Notes under the pieces: model-generated
What the model saw: only the letters and a program-made list of their open reading frames with translations
What the model was told of the DNA's origin: nothing
Databases searched by the model: none
Origin: Paenibacillus sp. FSL R7-0345
GTDB taxonomy: Bacteria; Bacillota; Bacilli; Paenibacillales; Paenibacillaceae
Assembly: GCF_038595055.1 (NCBI RefSeq)
Contig: NZ_CP152002.1
Span: 4,942,501-5,006,500 of the forward strand
Length of the DNA stretch: 64,000 nucleotides
Direction of reading: 5' to 3'
Part shown: positions 26,610-35,548 of the stretch, piece by piece
How positions within the stretch are numbered: position 1 is the stretch's first letter
How the letters are laid out: each line of letters opens with the position of its first letter
Program-made: the position numbers and the translations under genes

Positions 26610-27734
26610 TCAGGTTGCATAAATATAGGCGGCTTCGCGGGGAAGCTCAGCATGGATGATACTCCCGCCATCCCGCTGTTCTTCACTGAACAGGTATAAG
26701 CGTTCTCCTGCTGCCGACTCTGCCATCGTCCGCCACTTGGTTCCTTCAAAGGTCGAGTGAATGACGGTCGCTTCAATCCGGTTAAAATCTCCACTTTCAT
26801 TAGAAGCTTCTGCTCCGGCGGGCAGTACCTTGACTGCTTCCGGCCGGAAGCGCAGCTCTGCGCGGCCTTCCGCCCGCAGGCTTCCGTCCGGCCCGCAGAC
26901 GATCCCGCGCAGCAGGCCTGCCGAACCTTGCAGGGCAGCATCTCCCGGCGTGCCGGCAAAGGTTCCGCTCAGCACATTGATTGCCCCCAGCAGCGAGGCT
27001 GCCTGCCTGCTGGCAGGTTTATTGTAGCAGGCCATCGGCGTGTCCAGCTGGTCCACCGCCCCGCTGCGCATCAGCAGCAGCTTGTCGGCCATCGCGAAGG
27101 CTTCCTCCGGATCGTGAGTCACATGGAACACGCTCATTTTCAGCCTGCGGAACAGCACGGACATTTCGGTCCGCATCTCCACGCGCAGCCGCATGTCCAG
27201 ATTGGAGAGCGGCTCATCCAGCAGCATCAGCCGCGGCTCTGTCACCAGGGCGCGGGCAATCGCCACCCGCTGCTGCTGGCCGCCCGACAGCTGCGGCGGC
27301 AGCCGCCGCTCAAAGCCTTCGAGCTGGAGCAGGGTCAGGGCCTCCTCTACCTTTTGTTTGATAGCTTGTGCAGACAGTGACTTCTGCTTCAGGCCGTAAG
27401 CAACATTGTCAAACACATTCATATGGGGCCACAGTGCATAGTCTTGGAACACCATATTGATGCCCCGTTTTTCGGGAGGCGTCATCCGGGAGGCAGTGGC
27501 GATCGCCTTCCCGTGCAGCAGAATCTCTCCCCCGTCCGGCTGGCTTAATCCGGCAACAAGCTGGAGCAGTGTCGACTTACCGCATCCCGAGGGACCCAGC
27601 ACGCTGATAATTTCACCCTCCTGCAGCTCCAGGTTGATACCGCCGAGCGCCTGGAAACCGCCGTAGCTTTTTTGCAAATTGCGGATTTCGAGCAGCGGTG
27701 TGCCCGGGGCGTGTACAGTCTGTGGTTGTCTCAT
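26610..27734 (-). CDS. ABC transporter ATP-binding protein (FbpC/PotA-like, with TOBE domain)
   Basis: A 374-residue ATPase: Walker A GPSGCGKST (~48-56), Q-loop MVFQDYALWP, signature LSGGQQQRVAIARAL, Walker B LMLLDEPLSNLD and H-loop HVTHD, followed by a C-terminal TOBE-like regulatory region from about 250. It powers the two-domain permease encoded just upstream; the start codon overlaps the permease stop by four bases (ATGA), so translation is coupled. The nearest groups are Fe3+, thiamine, 2-aminoethylphosphonate or spermidine/putrescine importers. Confidence 0.9.
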   Translation of the reverse strand: MRQPQTVHAPGTPLLEIRNLQKSYGGFQALGGINLELQEGEIISVLGPSGCGKSTLLQLVAGLSQPDGGEILLHGKAIATASRMTPPEKRGINMVFQDYALWPHMNVFDNVAYGLKQKSLSAQAIKQKVEEALTLLQLEGFERRLPPQLSGGQQQRVAIARALVTEPRLMLLDEPLSNLDMRLRVEMRTEMSVLFRRLKMSVFHVTHDPEEAFAMADKLLLMRSGAVDQLDTPMACYNKPASRQAASLLGAINVLSGTFAGTPGDAALQGSAGLLRGIVCGPDGSLRAEGRAELRFRPEAVKVLPAGAEASNESGDFNRIEATVIHSTFEGTKWRTMAESAAGERLYLFSEEQRDGGSIIHAELPREAAYIYAT

Positions 27735-29416
27735 GCTCTCGCCCCTCTCTTATTAAAGATGGTTTCAATTACAACAAGGATCAGTACAATGATGCCTCCT
27801 CCGGTCACTGTAGCCGCAGATGCGTAGCCGAACCGCATATCTTCAAAGGCATCATCAATGACAATCGGCAGGGTTACAAAATTCGGCGGGAATAGAATAG
27901 AATTGACCGCCAGATCAAAGATGCAGGAGCCAAAGGCCGCAAGTGCACCCGAAACCAGCGCACCGCGGATCAGCGGGATCAGGATCGTCCGCACCCGGGT
28001 GACCAGAGAAGCCCCCTGGATCTGTGCGGCATCCAGCAGATGCCCCGGAACCTTGGCCATTGATCCGGTAATCACCCGGGTAATGACCGGGATGGCTCCG
28101 GCGATGGCCGCCAGCACCAGGATCGGCGGCTTACTGTACAGTCTGAGTCCCAGCGGCTCCAGCCACTTCTGGTTCCAGACGAAGATGTACCCGATGCCGA
28201 GCACTACGCCCGGAACCGCGAAGGAGATCAGCGTAGCAGTCTCAATGAGCTTTTTAAATTTGAACCGGGAATATGACAGCACAAACGCCGCTCCAAGGCC
28301 GATGATCAGTCCGAATACAGAGGCTGCAGCCGCAATCGCCAGTGATCTGCCGATGCCGGGGAATAGATCTGCCCCATGAAGGAACAGCTCGCTGTAATGT
28401 TCAAGCGTCAGATTGCCTCTGACCAGTCCGCCTGATTGTACCTGCAGAATGGACATGACCAGGCTTGAGCCGATCGGGATGCCGATGACAACTATGAGCA
28501 GCAGACCCACCGCGCAGCTGATCAGCCAGCTGTATTTACCGGCAGAGCCGGGGGCCGAGCGGACAGCCCGCCCTGACAGAATGTCATATCTGGCTCTGCG
28601 CAGCACATAGAACTGGACGGCAATCGCCATCGCGATCAGCAGCACCAGATACAGGGACAGCACACCCGCCATGTCGAAGCGGATCGGAGAGGTGTAAATA
28701 GCCGAATAGATGGAATATGGCAGTGTCGGAAAGCGGTAGACTACCGCTATTGCTGAAGGAAGACCAAAGTCTCCGACTGTATCCATAAAGACCAGCAATG
28801 CGCCTGAAAAAATAGACGGCAGCAGCAGCGGAACTTCCACCGTCCGCCACACGCGCCATGAACTGGCGCCGCATAGCCTTGCGGCCTGTGACAGCATATC
28901 CATTTTCCACTCCATTGCCGCCCGTACGGTCAGATAAGCCAGCGGGAACTTGCTGAAGGTCATCACCGCAACCAGTCCGGCCGGTGAGAATACTGCAGAG
29001 CTCACCCATTTCCAGCCGAACAGGGATGCGGCCAGGCCATTACCGGCCGAGAACATAATCCATCCCTGAGCCAGAATGAAGGAAGGCATGATGAACAGAA
29101 TCCAGGCGGCGGCATCCAGCAGCGCAGCCCCCCGGAAAGACCAGCGGGAACGGGCCATAGCCAGCACCGTCCCCAGAATGGTTCCAAACAGCGTAGTGCC
29201 AATGCCCAGCAGCAGCGAGTTTTCGAGCGATTTTCTCCAGAGCGGGCGGTTGAATACATCAAGCAGGAGCGACAGATCGCCAAAATTCAGCTCCCCGAAA
29301 AAAATGCCCGGCAGCAGCACCTGGATGATGACCGCTGCCAGAGGAAACAGGACAAGAATGGCGAGCAGGATGCTGACGATCCAGCCCAGCCGGTTTACAT
29401 TAAGCGCCTTTAGCAT
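27731..29416 (-). CDS. ABC permease with two fused transmembrane domains (FbpB/ThiP/PhnU-like)
   Basis: A 561-residue membrane protein with about 12 helices arranged as two homologous halves, each with an EAA-like loop (QAARLCGASSWRVWRTVEVP near 190 and DAAQIQGASLVTRVRTILIP near 470). One chain therefore forms the whole pore, as in iron(III), thiamine and 2-aminoethylphosphonate importers. It begins nine bases after the binding-protein stop and overlaps the ATPase start, so the three genes form one operon. Confidence 0.9.
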   Translation of the reverse strand: MLKALNVNRLGWIVSILLAILVLFPLAAVIIQVLLPGIFFGELNFGDLSLLLDVFNRPLWRKSLENSLLLGIGTTLFGTILGTVLAMARSRWSFRGAALLDAAAWILFIMPSFILAQGWIMFSAGNGLAASLFGWKWVSSAVFSPAGLVAVMTFSKFPLAYLTVRAAMEWKMDMLSQAARLCGASSWRVWRTVEVPLLLPSIFSGALLVFMDTVGDFGLPSAIAVVYRFPTLPYSIYSAIYTSPIRFDMAGVLSLYLVLLIAMAIAVQFYVLRRARYDILSGRAVRSAPGSAGKYSWLISCAVGLLLIVVIGIPIGSSLVMSILQVQSGGLVRGNLTLEHYSELFLHGADLFPGIGRSLAIAAAASVFGLIIGLGAAFVLSYSRFKFKKLIETATLISFAVPGVVLGIGYIFVWNQKWLEPLGLRLYSKPPILVLAAIAGAIPVITRVITGSMAKVPGHLLDAAQIQGASLVTRVRTILIPLIRGALVSGALAAFGSCIFDLAVNSILFPPNFVTLPIVIDDAFEDMRFGYASAATVTGGGIIVLILVVIETIFNKRGARA

Positions 29417-29425
29417 ATTACCGGC

Positions 29426-30520
29426 TTACTGCACAGCCTGATCGGCAAACCATTGCTTGATCTCAGCTTCATGCCCGCTCGCCCATGCGGCCTCTGTAAA
29501 GTTAAGCTTGGCATCAGCGGCACGCTCAGCTTTCGGTTCTGCGCCTTCTGCCGACGGTTCAAAGTAAGCCTCATCCCCGGTATCAACCAGCTCCTGCTGC
29601 ACTTCCGGCTCCAGCAGGAAACTCACGAACTGCTTCGCTGCGTCAGCTTTTGCCGTATCCTTCTGGATTGCAGCAACACGTACGGATGCCGGCGCTCCCT
29701 CTTCAGGCCAAACCAGCTCTACCGGCTCTCCGCCAGCCACCATGGAATACGCATTCGATTCCTGCAGCGCAGCAATATCAATCTCCCCTGCGGTCAGAGC
29801 CTGTACCACCTGCGGATTCTTCGGATACACGCGCAGCCCCTGCTCCATCAATGTATTGAAGTAGGCCTTCCCGCCGTCCATTCCCTTATCCTCAAAAAAG
29901 CTGGAAACAAACGGATACGCCGGTGCCGCAATCGCCGGATCAGCCATGCCCAGTCTGCCTTTATAGGCTGCGCGGCTCAAATCTTCCCAGGAGGCAGGAA
30001 TATCTGCACCGGTGATGTTGTTTTTATTGTAGACGATGATTCCGGCTGCATGAGCCCCGGTCGGATAATACGAGCCGTCTTCGGGAATCAGCGATTCATA
30101 ATTGTCTTTCAGTCCGGCCACATTATCAGGCGTCCAGCCGGTAAGCAGCTGGCCTTTGGCATCCAGCCCGTTAATGGAAGGCATTGCGTCGATCCACACG
30201 ACATCCCACTGCGGATTGCCCTGCTCGGCTTCAATACGGGACATAATTTCGGCACCGTTACCAGAGACGATGTTCAGCTTGATGCCGGTCTCCTTCTCAA
30301 ACATTTCACCGATGACCGCATCAAAATCATTCAGGTACACTGTCAGCGTCTGGGCACCGGCAGATGCTGCTGTTGCCGCCGGTTCAGCTGTAGCCGCCGT
30401 ATTTCCGTCAGCTGCTGCAGCAGTTGTATTACTCTGGTTCTGTCCTCCGCAAGCTGTTACCGCGAGTAGTGAGAGCGCACCTGCTGCAATACCTGCTGTT
30501 CTGAGCCAATTCCGTTTCAC
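29426..30520 (-). CDS. Substrate-binding lipoprotein of an AfuA/PhnS-like ABC importer
   Basis: A 364-residue lipoprotein: signal peptide with lipobox LAVTAC (Cys24), Thr/Ala linker, then a type II periplasmic-binding fold (TLTVYLNDFDAVIGEMFEKETG, AEQGNPQWDVVWIDAMPSI, ALTAGEIDIAALQESNAYS). The adjacent tyrosine pair that holds Fe3+ in FbpA-type proteins is not seen, which argues against iron and for an anionic organic substrate such as a phosphonate or sugar phosphate; this remains inference. A divergent LysR gene starts 175 bases away and probably controls the operon. Confidence 0.85.
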   Translation of the reverse strand: MKRNWLRTAGIAAGALSLLAVTACGGQNQSNTTAAAADGNTAATAEPAATAASAGAQTLTVYLNDFDAVIGEMFEKETGIKLNIVSGNGAEIMSRIEAEQGNPQWDVVWIDAMPSINGLDAKGQLLTGWTPDNVAGLKDNYESLIPEDGSYYPTGAHAAGIIVYNKNNITGADIPASWEDLSRAAYKGRLGMADPAIAAPAYPFVSSFFEDKGMDGGKAYFNTLMEQGLRVYPKNPQVVQALTAGEIDIAALQESNAYSMVAGGEPVELVWPEEGAPASVRVAAIQKDTAKADAAKQFVSFLLEPEVQQELVDTGDEAYFEPSAEGAEPKAERAADAKLNFTEAAWASGHEAEIKQWFADQAVQ

Positions 30521-30639
30521 GATTGATTAATCCCCCTTGAGCTTCTTGTTTCGCCTTAGCGTTACTTCAAACTTTAACAACCTTGTGTAAGAAGAACGTT
30601 AAGCCTGGGTGTTAGTTTTATTAAATATATCTATGTATA

Positions 30640-30678
30640 TTGAATATTTGATAGATAACGTCTATATTTCAAATATAG
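30640..30678 (+). promoter_or_regulatory. LysR-gene promoter overlapped by two palindromes
   Basis: -35 TTGAAT (30640-30645), 17-base spacer and -10 TATATT (30663-30668). ATAGATAACGTCTAT (30651-30665) is a T-N11-A LysR-type dyad within the promoter, and CTATATTTCAAATATAG (30662-30678) is a perfect 8-bp-arm palindrome over the -10. Autoregulation and divergent control are likely. Confidence 0.7.
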
Positions 30679-30695
30679 AGGGAGCGTGAAGGTAT

Positions 30696-31598
30696 ATGAA
30701 CGTACAGCAGCTAAAAGTATTCGTAGAGGTTATGCGCAGGGAGACATTGCAGGAGGCAGCAGAGACGCTGGAGCTGACCCAGCCCACCATCAGCTTTCAC
30801 CTGCGTAAGCTGGAGGAGAGCCTCGGCACTCCGCTGTTCCGCAAGCAGTCGCGGAAGCTGATCCGCACAGAGGCGGCGGAGGAACTGCTGCCGTATGCAC
30901 GGCGCGTCGTTTCGCTGATGGAGGAAGCCGCTGAACGCATGCGGATAAGGGCTCTGCATACACACAGCAGGCTGAAGCTTGGCGCGAGCTATACACCGGC
31001 CACTTATTATCTGCCTCCCTTCCTGGCGGATTACAAGCACCGGCATCCTGATACAGACCTGCTTTTGACGGTAAAAAAAGCCGAAACCGTGCTTTCGCTC
31101 TTAAGGCATCACGAAATTGATGCAGCGGTCATCTCCCTGCCGGACGAACCGCTGAAGGGCCTGCAGGTGCTGCCGCTTATTGAGGATGAGCTGCAGCTGG
31201 TGATGAAGCCCGGCCATCCGCTCAGTGAAGCTGAGCCTTTGACTGCGGAGCAGCTGCAGGGCGAGACTTTTCTGCTCCATGAGCAGGGCTCCACCTCCCG
31301 GCAGCTGGCTGAGGAGTGGGCGGCTTATGCCGGCGTCCAGTTTCAGTCCGTCATGGAGCTGGGAGCGATCGAGACGATCAAGGAGACACTGAAATTCAAC
31401 TCCGGCATCGGAGTACTGCCGCTGCGCAGCGTCCTTAAGGAGACTGCAGCCGGTGAGCTGATCCGGCGGCCTCTGCCGGGAGACGGCTACATTAACCGCC
31501 GGCATATCTGCCTCGTCTACCGGGATGAGCCGATCTATGCGCGGCATATCCGCGATTTCATCGAGTATATCCGGGGGATTGCGGCCGCCGGCTCATAG
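30696..31598 (+). CDS. LysR-family transcriptional regulator
   Basis: A 300-residue regulator: winged helix at 1-60 (TLQEAAETLELTQPTISFHLRKLEESLG) and a LysR effector-binding domain (about 90-290). The ATG is preceded by AGGGAGCG at a distance of about 11 bases. The gene is divergent from the binding-protein gene of the AfuA/PhnS-like importer, and palindromes in the intergenic region fit autoregulation plus control of the importer. The effector is presumably the imported compound or a product of it. Confidence 0.9.
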   Translation: MNVQQLKVFVEVMRRETLQEAAETLELTQPTISFHLRKLEESLGTPLFRKQSRKLIRTEAAEELLPYARRVVSLMEEAAERMRIRALHTHSRLKLGASYTPATYYLPPFLADYKHRHPDTDLLLTVKKAETVLSLLRHHEIDAAVISLPDEPLKGLQVLPLIEDELQLVMKPGHPLSEAEPLTAEQLQGETFLLHEQGSTSRQLAEEWAAYAGVQFQSVMELGAIETIKETLKFNSGIGVLPLRSVLKETAAGELIRRPLPGDGYINRRHICLVYRDEPIYARHIRDFIEYIRGIAAAGS

Positions 31599-31614
31599 GC
31601 GATGAAAGAATGAA

Positions 31615-31649
31615 AGCTGAGCCATGCGGATGATCCGCACGGCTCAGCT
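31615..31649. terminator. Hairpin between convergent LysR and amino-acid-importer genes
   Basis: AGCTGAGCC (31615-31623) pairs with GGCTCAGCT (31641-31649), extended by TGCGGAT/ATCCGCA. On the minus strand it is followed by TTCATTCTTTC, so it best ends the importer operon. Confidence 0.7.
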
Positions 31650-31687
31650 CTATCAGGCACTTGTATTCTTGTAACAATCAGCAGCTG

Positions 31688-32563
31688 CTAGAGCTTACCG
31701 CCTTCAACTACCAGTTCATCGGTATAACCTTCACCATAGACTTCATTTAGCGTCGCATTATACGCCTCGTGGATGAACTCCTCCTTGCCCAGCGCCTCCA
31801 GCTCGGTGTTAAGCCAGTTCAACAGCTCGGTGTTGCCTTTGGCTACTGCCGGGGCAATCGTATCCTGGCCGCCGAAGGCCGGGATGCTTACAGTGAAGCC
31901 GGGATTGGATTTGGCCCAGGCGATCAGCTCGGTGTTATCGTTGGCAATTGCTGCACCGCGGCCGTCCTTGAGTGCAGAGAAGATCTCGGTATACTGGTCG
32001 AATTTCAGCAGCTCAATGTCCGGATACTCTTTGGTAAAGTAAGTTTCAGCCGTAGTCCCCTTGGCGACGATCAGCTTCTGGCCCTTCTGTTTCAGCTGGT
32101 CGATGGAGGTAATCGGCGCGCTATCCGGGGAGACGATCCCGAAGGACAGCTTCATGTACGGGCTGGCAAAATCGACCTTCTCCTTGCGCTCATCCGTAAC
32201 CGTAAAGTTGGCCATAATGATATCCACTTTATTGGATTCGAGGTAGGCTACACGGCTGGCCGCATCCACCAGGACGAATTCTGCCTTCGATTCATCGCCG
32301 AGCAGATCCTTGGCAAATCTTTTGGCAATATAGACGTCAAAGCCCTGATTCTTCCCTTCAGAGTCCACATAGCCAAACGGCGGCTTGTCGGCAAATACCC
32401 CGATCCGGATCTTATCGTTCTTCTTCAGCTGTTCAATCGAATCAAACTTGGAAGAAGATGAATTCGCTCCGGCGTTGTTATCCGCATTACCGCATGCAGT
32501 CAGTCCCACCACCAGCATACTTGCCGCAATAATACCTGTTATTAACTTTTTGCCTTTACCCAT
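31688..32563 (-). CDS. Polar amino-acid ABC transporter substrate-binding lipoprotein
   Basis: About 291 residues (family 3 solute-binding protein): lipobox LTAC after a short signal peptide, then KIRIGVFADKPPFGYVDSEG, GFDVYIAKRFAKDL, and VDIIMANFTVTDERKEKVDFASPY, the signature helix-strand for binding the amino-acid carboxylate. Family members bind glutamate, glutamine, cystine or arginine; the Asp and Arg residues present suit an alpha-amino acid but do not settle which. The second ATG (32563) is chosen because AGGGGA lies eight bases upstream; the ATG at 32572 overlaps it. It is the last gene of a permease, permease, ATPase, binding-protein operon. Confidence 0.9.
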   Translation of the reverse strand: MGKGKKLITGIIAASMLVVGLTACGNADNNAGANSSSSKFDSIEQLKKNDKIRIGVFADKPPFGYVDSEGKNQGFDVYIAKRFAKDLLGDESKAEFVLVDAASRVAYLESNKVDIIMANFTVTDERKEKVDFASPYMKLSFGIVSPDSAPITSIDQLKQKGQKLIVAKGTTAETYFTKEYPDIELLKFDQYTEIFSALKDGRGAAIANDNTELIAWAKSNPGFTVSIPAFGGQDTIAPAVAKGNTELLNWLNTELEALGKEEFIHEAYNATLNEVYGEGYTDELVVEGGKL

Positions 32564-32581
32564 CTCTCTCATCCCCTGTTT

Positions 32582-33337
32582 CTATAGTTTGTTGTACTCA
32601 AAAATATTAAGAAAGTGCTGTGCACGTTCTGTTCCGGGACTGGTGAAGAACTGCTCCGGCGGAGCAACCTCACATACGCTGCCTTGATCCATAAAGACGA
32701 TACGGTCGCCGACCGATTTGGCAAATCCCATTTCGTGCGTCACGATAATCATCGTCATGCCCTGCTTGGCCAGGCCCAGAATAACGTCCAGCACCTCGCG
32801 CACCATCTCGGGATCAAGCGAAGCCGTCACCTCATCGAATAAAATAATATCCGGATTCATGCACAGCGCCCGCACAATCGCAATCCGCTGCTTCTGCCCG
32901 CCCGACAGCTGCCGGGGATAATCGCCCGCCCGGTCGGCCAGGCCGACCCGCTCCAACAGCTCCTGCGCCTGCTGCTGCGCTTCCGCGCGCTCCCTCCGCT
33001 GCACCTTCAGCGGCCCCAGCAGAATATTCTCCATCACCGTCATATGCGGAAACAGCTCATAGTTTTGGAATACCATCCCGATGTGCTGGCGCAGGTCACG
33101 CCAATTGATATCATCTCCGGTTAGATCCTGACCGCGGTACAGAATATGTCCGCCCTCCACCGGCTCAAGGCCGTTGAGGCAGCGCAGCAGGGTGCTTTTG
33201 CCGCAGCCGGAAGGCCCGAGAATGACAATGACCTCCCCGCGCTCCACCTGCAAATCTATACCGTTTAGCACCTGCCGGTCGCCGAATGTCTTACACACAC
33301 CCTGTACCTCCAGCAGCAGCTCGCCTGTCTTCGTCAT
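32582..33337 (-). CDS. Polar amino-acid ABC transporter ATP-binding protein (GlnQ-like)
   Basis: A roughly 250-residue ATPase with Walker A GPSGCGKST, Q-loop MVFQNYELFPHMTVMENI, signature LSGGQKQRIAIVRAL, Walker B IILFDEVTASLDPEMV and H-loop IVTHEMGFA, all typical of GlnQ/HisP. The ATG at 33337 is preferred because GGAGGAAGG follows the upstream permease stop; a second candidate ATG at 33370 overlaps the permease end by 13 bases. It energises the two permeases encoded upstream. Confidence 0.92.
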   Translation of the reverse strand: MTKTGELLLEVQGVCKTFGDRQVLNGIDLQVERGEVIVILGPSGCGKSTLLRCLNGLEPVEGGHILYRGQDLTGDDINWRDLRQHIGMVFQNYELFPHMTVMENILLGPLKVQRRERAEAQQQAQELLERVGLADRAGDYPRQLSGGQKQRIAIVRALCMNPDIILFDEVTASLDPEMVREVLDVILGLAKQGMTMIIVTHEMGFAKSVGDRIVFMDQGSVCEVAPPEQFFTSPGTERAQHFLNIFEYNKL

Positions 33338-33357
33338 ATCTGCTTTTCCTTCCTCCA

Positions 33358-34035
33358 CTAATTTTGCCATTTCTGCTCAAACCTCCTGGATAGTCTGGAC
33401 AGCGGGTAACAGACTAGAAAATACAGGATAAAGATGAACCCGTACACCCAGAACGAGGCATTCGGCGCTTTGATTACACCCAGCTCTATAATCTGCTGTC
33501 CGATCTTCACCACCTCAATGACACCGATCAGCACAACCAGCGACGTTGTCTTCACCATCCGGGTAGCCAGATTGATCGAGCCCGGCAGCATCCGCCGCAC
33601 CGCCTGCGGAATCAGAATATGCCGGTAGAGCTGACCTCTGCTTAAACCAAGCGCCTGCCCCGATTCCACCTGATGCTTCGGCATAGATTCGAGCGCGCCG
33701 CGCACAATATCGCCGATCTCCGCCGCACCCCAGAGACTGAACACCAGTATTGCAGTAGCCTCTCCGCTGATATCGATATGCAGCATAGGCGAGAAGCTGA
33801 AATACACCACATACAGCCACACCAGGATCGGAATAATCCGGAAGGCCTCCAGATACAGTCGCAGAACAAGCCGCAAAGGCCGGGAATTCAGCGTCCGCAG
33901 CAGGCCCATCAGCACCCCCAGCACAGTCCCTATAACAATGGAGACAAAAGAAATTTCGATCGTAACCAGCAGTCCCCCGAGCAGCCGCTCGAAGTTCGAG
34001 CCCTCAAACAGCACGTCAATTCCCGAATTCGGCAT
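33358..34035 (-). CDS. Polar amino-acid ABC transporter permease 1 (HisM/GlnP-like)
   Basis: A 225-residue membrane protein with about five helices and the HisMQ-type signature: LEAFRIIPILVWLYVVYF near 65 and ESGQALGLSRGQLYRHILIPQAVRRMLP near 125-152 (EAA-equivalent loop). Its gene overlaps the upstream permease gene by 20 bases. It forms a heterodimeric pore with that subunit. Confidence 0.9.
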   Translation of the reverse strand: MPNSGIDVLFEGSNFERLLGGLLVTIEISFVSIVIGTVLGVLMGLLRTLNSRPLRLVLRLYLEAFRIIPILVWLYVVYFSFSPMLHIDISGEATAILVFSLWGAAEIGDIVRGALESMPKHQVESGQALGLSRGQLYRHILIPQAVRRMLPGSINLATRMVKTTSLVVLIGVIEVVKIGQQIIELGVIKAPNASFWVYGFIFILYFLVCYPLSRLSRRFEQKWQN

Positions 34036-34681
34036 GCCGCACCTTCCTTTCCACCCAGCTGAGCAGAAGCGACAGCGGCAGCACCAGAATCAGATAAGCA
34101 AGCACCAGCAGCAGCAGGGATTCTGCGGTTTTGTAGTGCATGCCGATCAGATCCTTGGCCACATTCATCAGGTCCATCAGAGCGATCGCCCCAACAATGG
34201 ACGTTTCCTTCAGCAGAAAAATCGCGTTCGCTCCCAAAGAAGGAATGCTGATAGCCAGCGCCTGCGGGAGGATGACGTATCTTGCCAGCTGCACCTTGCT
34301 AAGTCCGATACTAAGCCCCGACTCCAGCTGTGTCCGGCCGACTGCCTCAATTCCGCTTCTGAACGCCTCCGTCATATAGCTGCCTCCGAGAAAAGTCATG
34401 CCGACCACCGCACAAGTAAACTCGCTCATGTGAATGCCCACCTTCGGCAGACCGTAATAGAGGAAGAACAGCTGCACCAGCAGCGGCGTATTTCTCGACA
34501 ATTCGATGTAAGACAGAATAATGCTTCTAAGCCCTTTAACCTTATAAAAAAGTACCAGACTAAACACAAGCCCGAGCACGAGCGACAGCGCAATCGCGAT
34601 TAACGCCAGCTTCACCGTCAGCCACATGGCATCCCCGTACAAGGGCAGGCTTTCCATGATAAACTCCCAGTCTAAATTCAT
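34016..34681 (-). CDS. Polar amino-acid ABC transporter permease 2 (HisQ/GlnM-like)
   Basis: A 221-residue membrane protein with the amino-acid permease motifs YIELSRNTPLLVQLFFLYYG and ESGLSIGLSKVQLARYVILP. It is the first gene of the operon. The ATG at 34681 has GGAAGG eight bases upstream; an ATG two codons earlier (34687) is only two bases from that site. Upstream lies a 17-bp near-palindrome (34736-34752) that may be the operator. Confidence 0.9.
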   Translation of the reverse strand: MNLDWEFIMESLPLYGDAMWLTVKLALIAIALSLVLGLVFSLVLFYKVKGLRSIILSYIELSRNTPLLVQLFFLYYGLPKVGIHMSEFTCAVVGMTFLGGSYMTEAFRSGIEAVGRTQLESGLSIGLSKVQLARYVILPQALAISIPSLGANAIFLLKETSIVGAIALMDLMNVAKDLIGMHYKTAESLLLLVLAYLILVLPLSLLLSWVERKVRHAEFGN

Positions 34682-34735
34682 CCGCATAACCTTCCGTCCG
34701 CCAAAATAAAGCCCCTAATCTAACAGCTAAATAAC

Positions 34736-34752
34736 AACCAATGTCATCGGTT
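34736..34752. promoter_or_regulatory. Near-perfect palindrome upstream of the amino-acid importer operon
   Basis: AACCAATGTCATCGGTT has 8-bp arms with one mismatched pair around a single central base, 55 bases upstream of the first start codon. Core promoter elements could not be assigned confidently. No regulator gene is adjacent, so the binding protein is unknown. Confidence 0.45.
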
Positions 34753-34838
34753 TACTAGGGTGATTTTAACCCGAAGCTGACATAAGGTGATATGATTAAT
34801 TTCACATTATTCCAAGTAATTAACTAAGGATTATATTT

Positions 34839-34882
34839 AAAAAAACCGCCACCAACCTCTGGAAAAGAGGTGCTGACGGTTA
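34839..34882 (-). terminator. Terminator of the HIT gene
   Basis: On the minus strand AACCG plus AGCACCTCT pairs with AGAGG, GGTG and CGGTT, followed by a T-run (TTTTTTT). It lies directly after the HIT-family stop codon. Confidence 0.85.
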
Positions 34883-34893
34883 AAATGTTGATG

Positions 34894-35316
34894 CTATAAA
34901 TATTTTTGCAGCAGCGCGATCCGTTCTGCATACTCCCCATCTGTTAAATACGTCTGCCCCGGATTCATTGCAAAGGTTGAACCCCAGTCCTTCCCGCCAT
35001 CATACTTTGGAACGATATGCATATGCAGGTGATGCAGCTTGTCCCCGTAAGCCCCGTAGTTGAGCTTGTCCGGTCCGAAGGCCTGGTCAATCGCGGCAGC
35101 CGCTTTTTGCACATCGCCCATAAAGGCCGCCAATTCCTCCGGGGACAGCTGGAACAGCTCCTTTACATGATCCTTGTACACGACATTGCATCTGCCCTTA
35201 TACGTCTGCTCCCTGAACAGGAATACCGTCGATACCGAAAGCTGTGCCACCTCAAGCATCAGGTTATCCCGGCGCTCATCCTCCATACAATACATACATT
35301 CGTTGTTCTTTTCCAT
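34894..35316 (-). CDS. HIT-family protein (histidine-triad nucleotide hydrolase/transferase)
   Basis: A 140-residue single-domain protein with the histidine triad H96-L-H98-M-H100 in KLHHLHMHIVPK, preceded by the usual GDKLH turn. An N-terminal C7-x-x-C10 pair plus downstream acidic residues may bind zinc, as in bacterial HIT proteins of the diadenosine tetraphosphate hydrolase type. Such proteins hydrolyse dinucleoside polyphosphates or AMP-linked compounds. The gene is monocistronic with its own terminator. Confidence 0.9.
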   Translation of the reverse strand: MEKNNECMYCMEDERRDNLMLEVAQLSVSTVFLFREQTYKGRCNVVYKDHVKELFQLSPEELAAFMGDVQKAAAAIDQAFGPDKLNYGAYGDKLHHLHMHIVPKYDGGKDWGSTFAMNPGQTYLTDGEYAERIALLQKYL

Positions 35317-35412
35317 GCGTTACATCCCTTCAGTTGTCATTATGTACAGCTCTATCTCTTCTATCCTGCTCCAATAATCAGCCGCCAGCAGTTACAATAG
35401 TTACAGGCTCCG

Positions 35413-35459
35413 TCAGAAAAAAAACGGCTCCCTCCTTCCTAAAAAAGAGGGGAGCCGTT
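35413..35459 (-). terminator. Terminator reading leftward from the repeat cluster
   Basis: AACGGCTCCC (35423-35432) pairs with GGGAGCCGTT (35450-35459); on the minus strand it is followed by eight Ts. It would end transcripts coming from the GH43-like gene at 35792 after they pass the repeat cluster. Confidence 0.8.
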
Positions 35460-35548
35460 CCATAAACTTTGCTGCGCTGCAGGGTTCCGTTGCTGTAATC
35501 GTCCTGATCCGCGCTGATGAACCCGTACCGTTTGCTCACTTACTGTAA

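Noticed and set aside
34788..34830. CymR/sulfur-type operator before the amino-acid importer
   Set aside because: ATTCCAAGTAATTA looks suggestive, but I could not match it reliably to a defined consensus and it is over 100 bases from the start codon.
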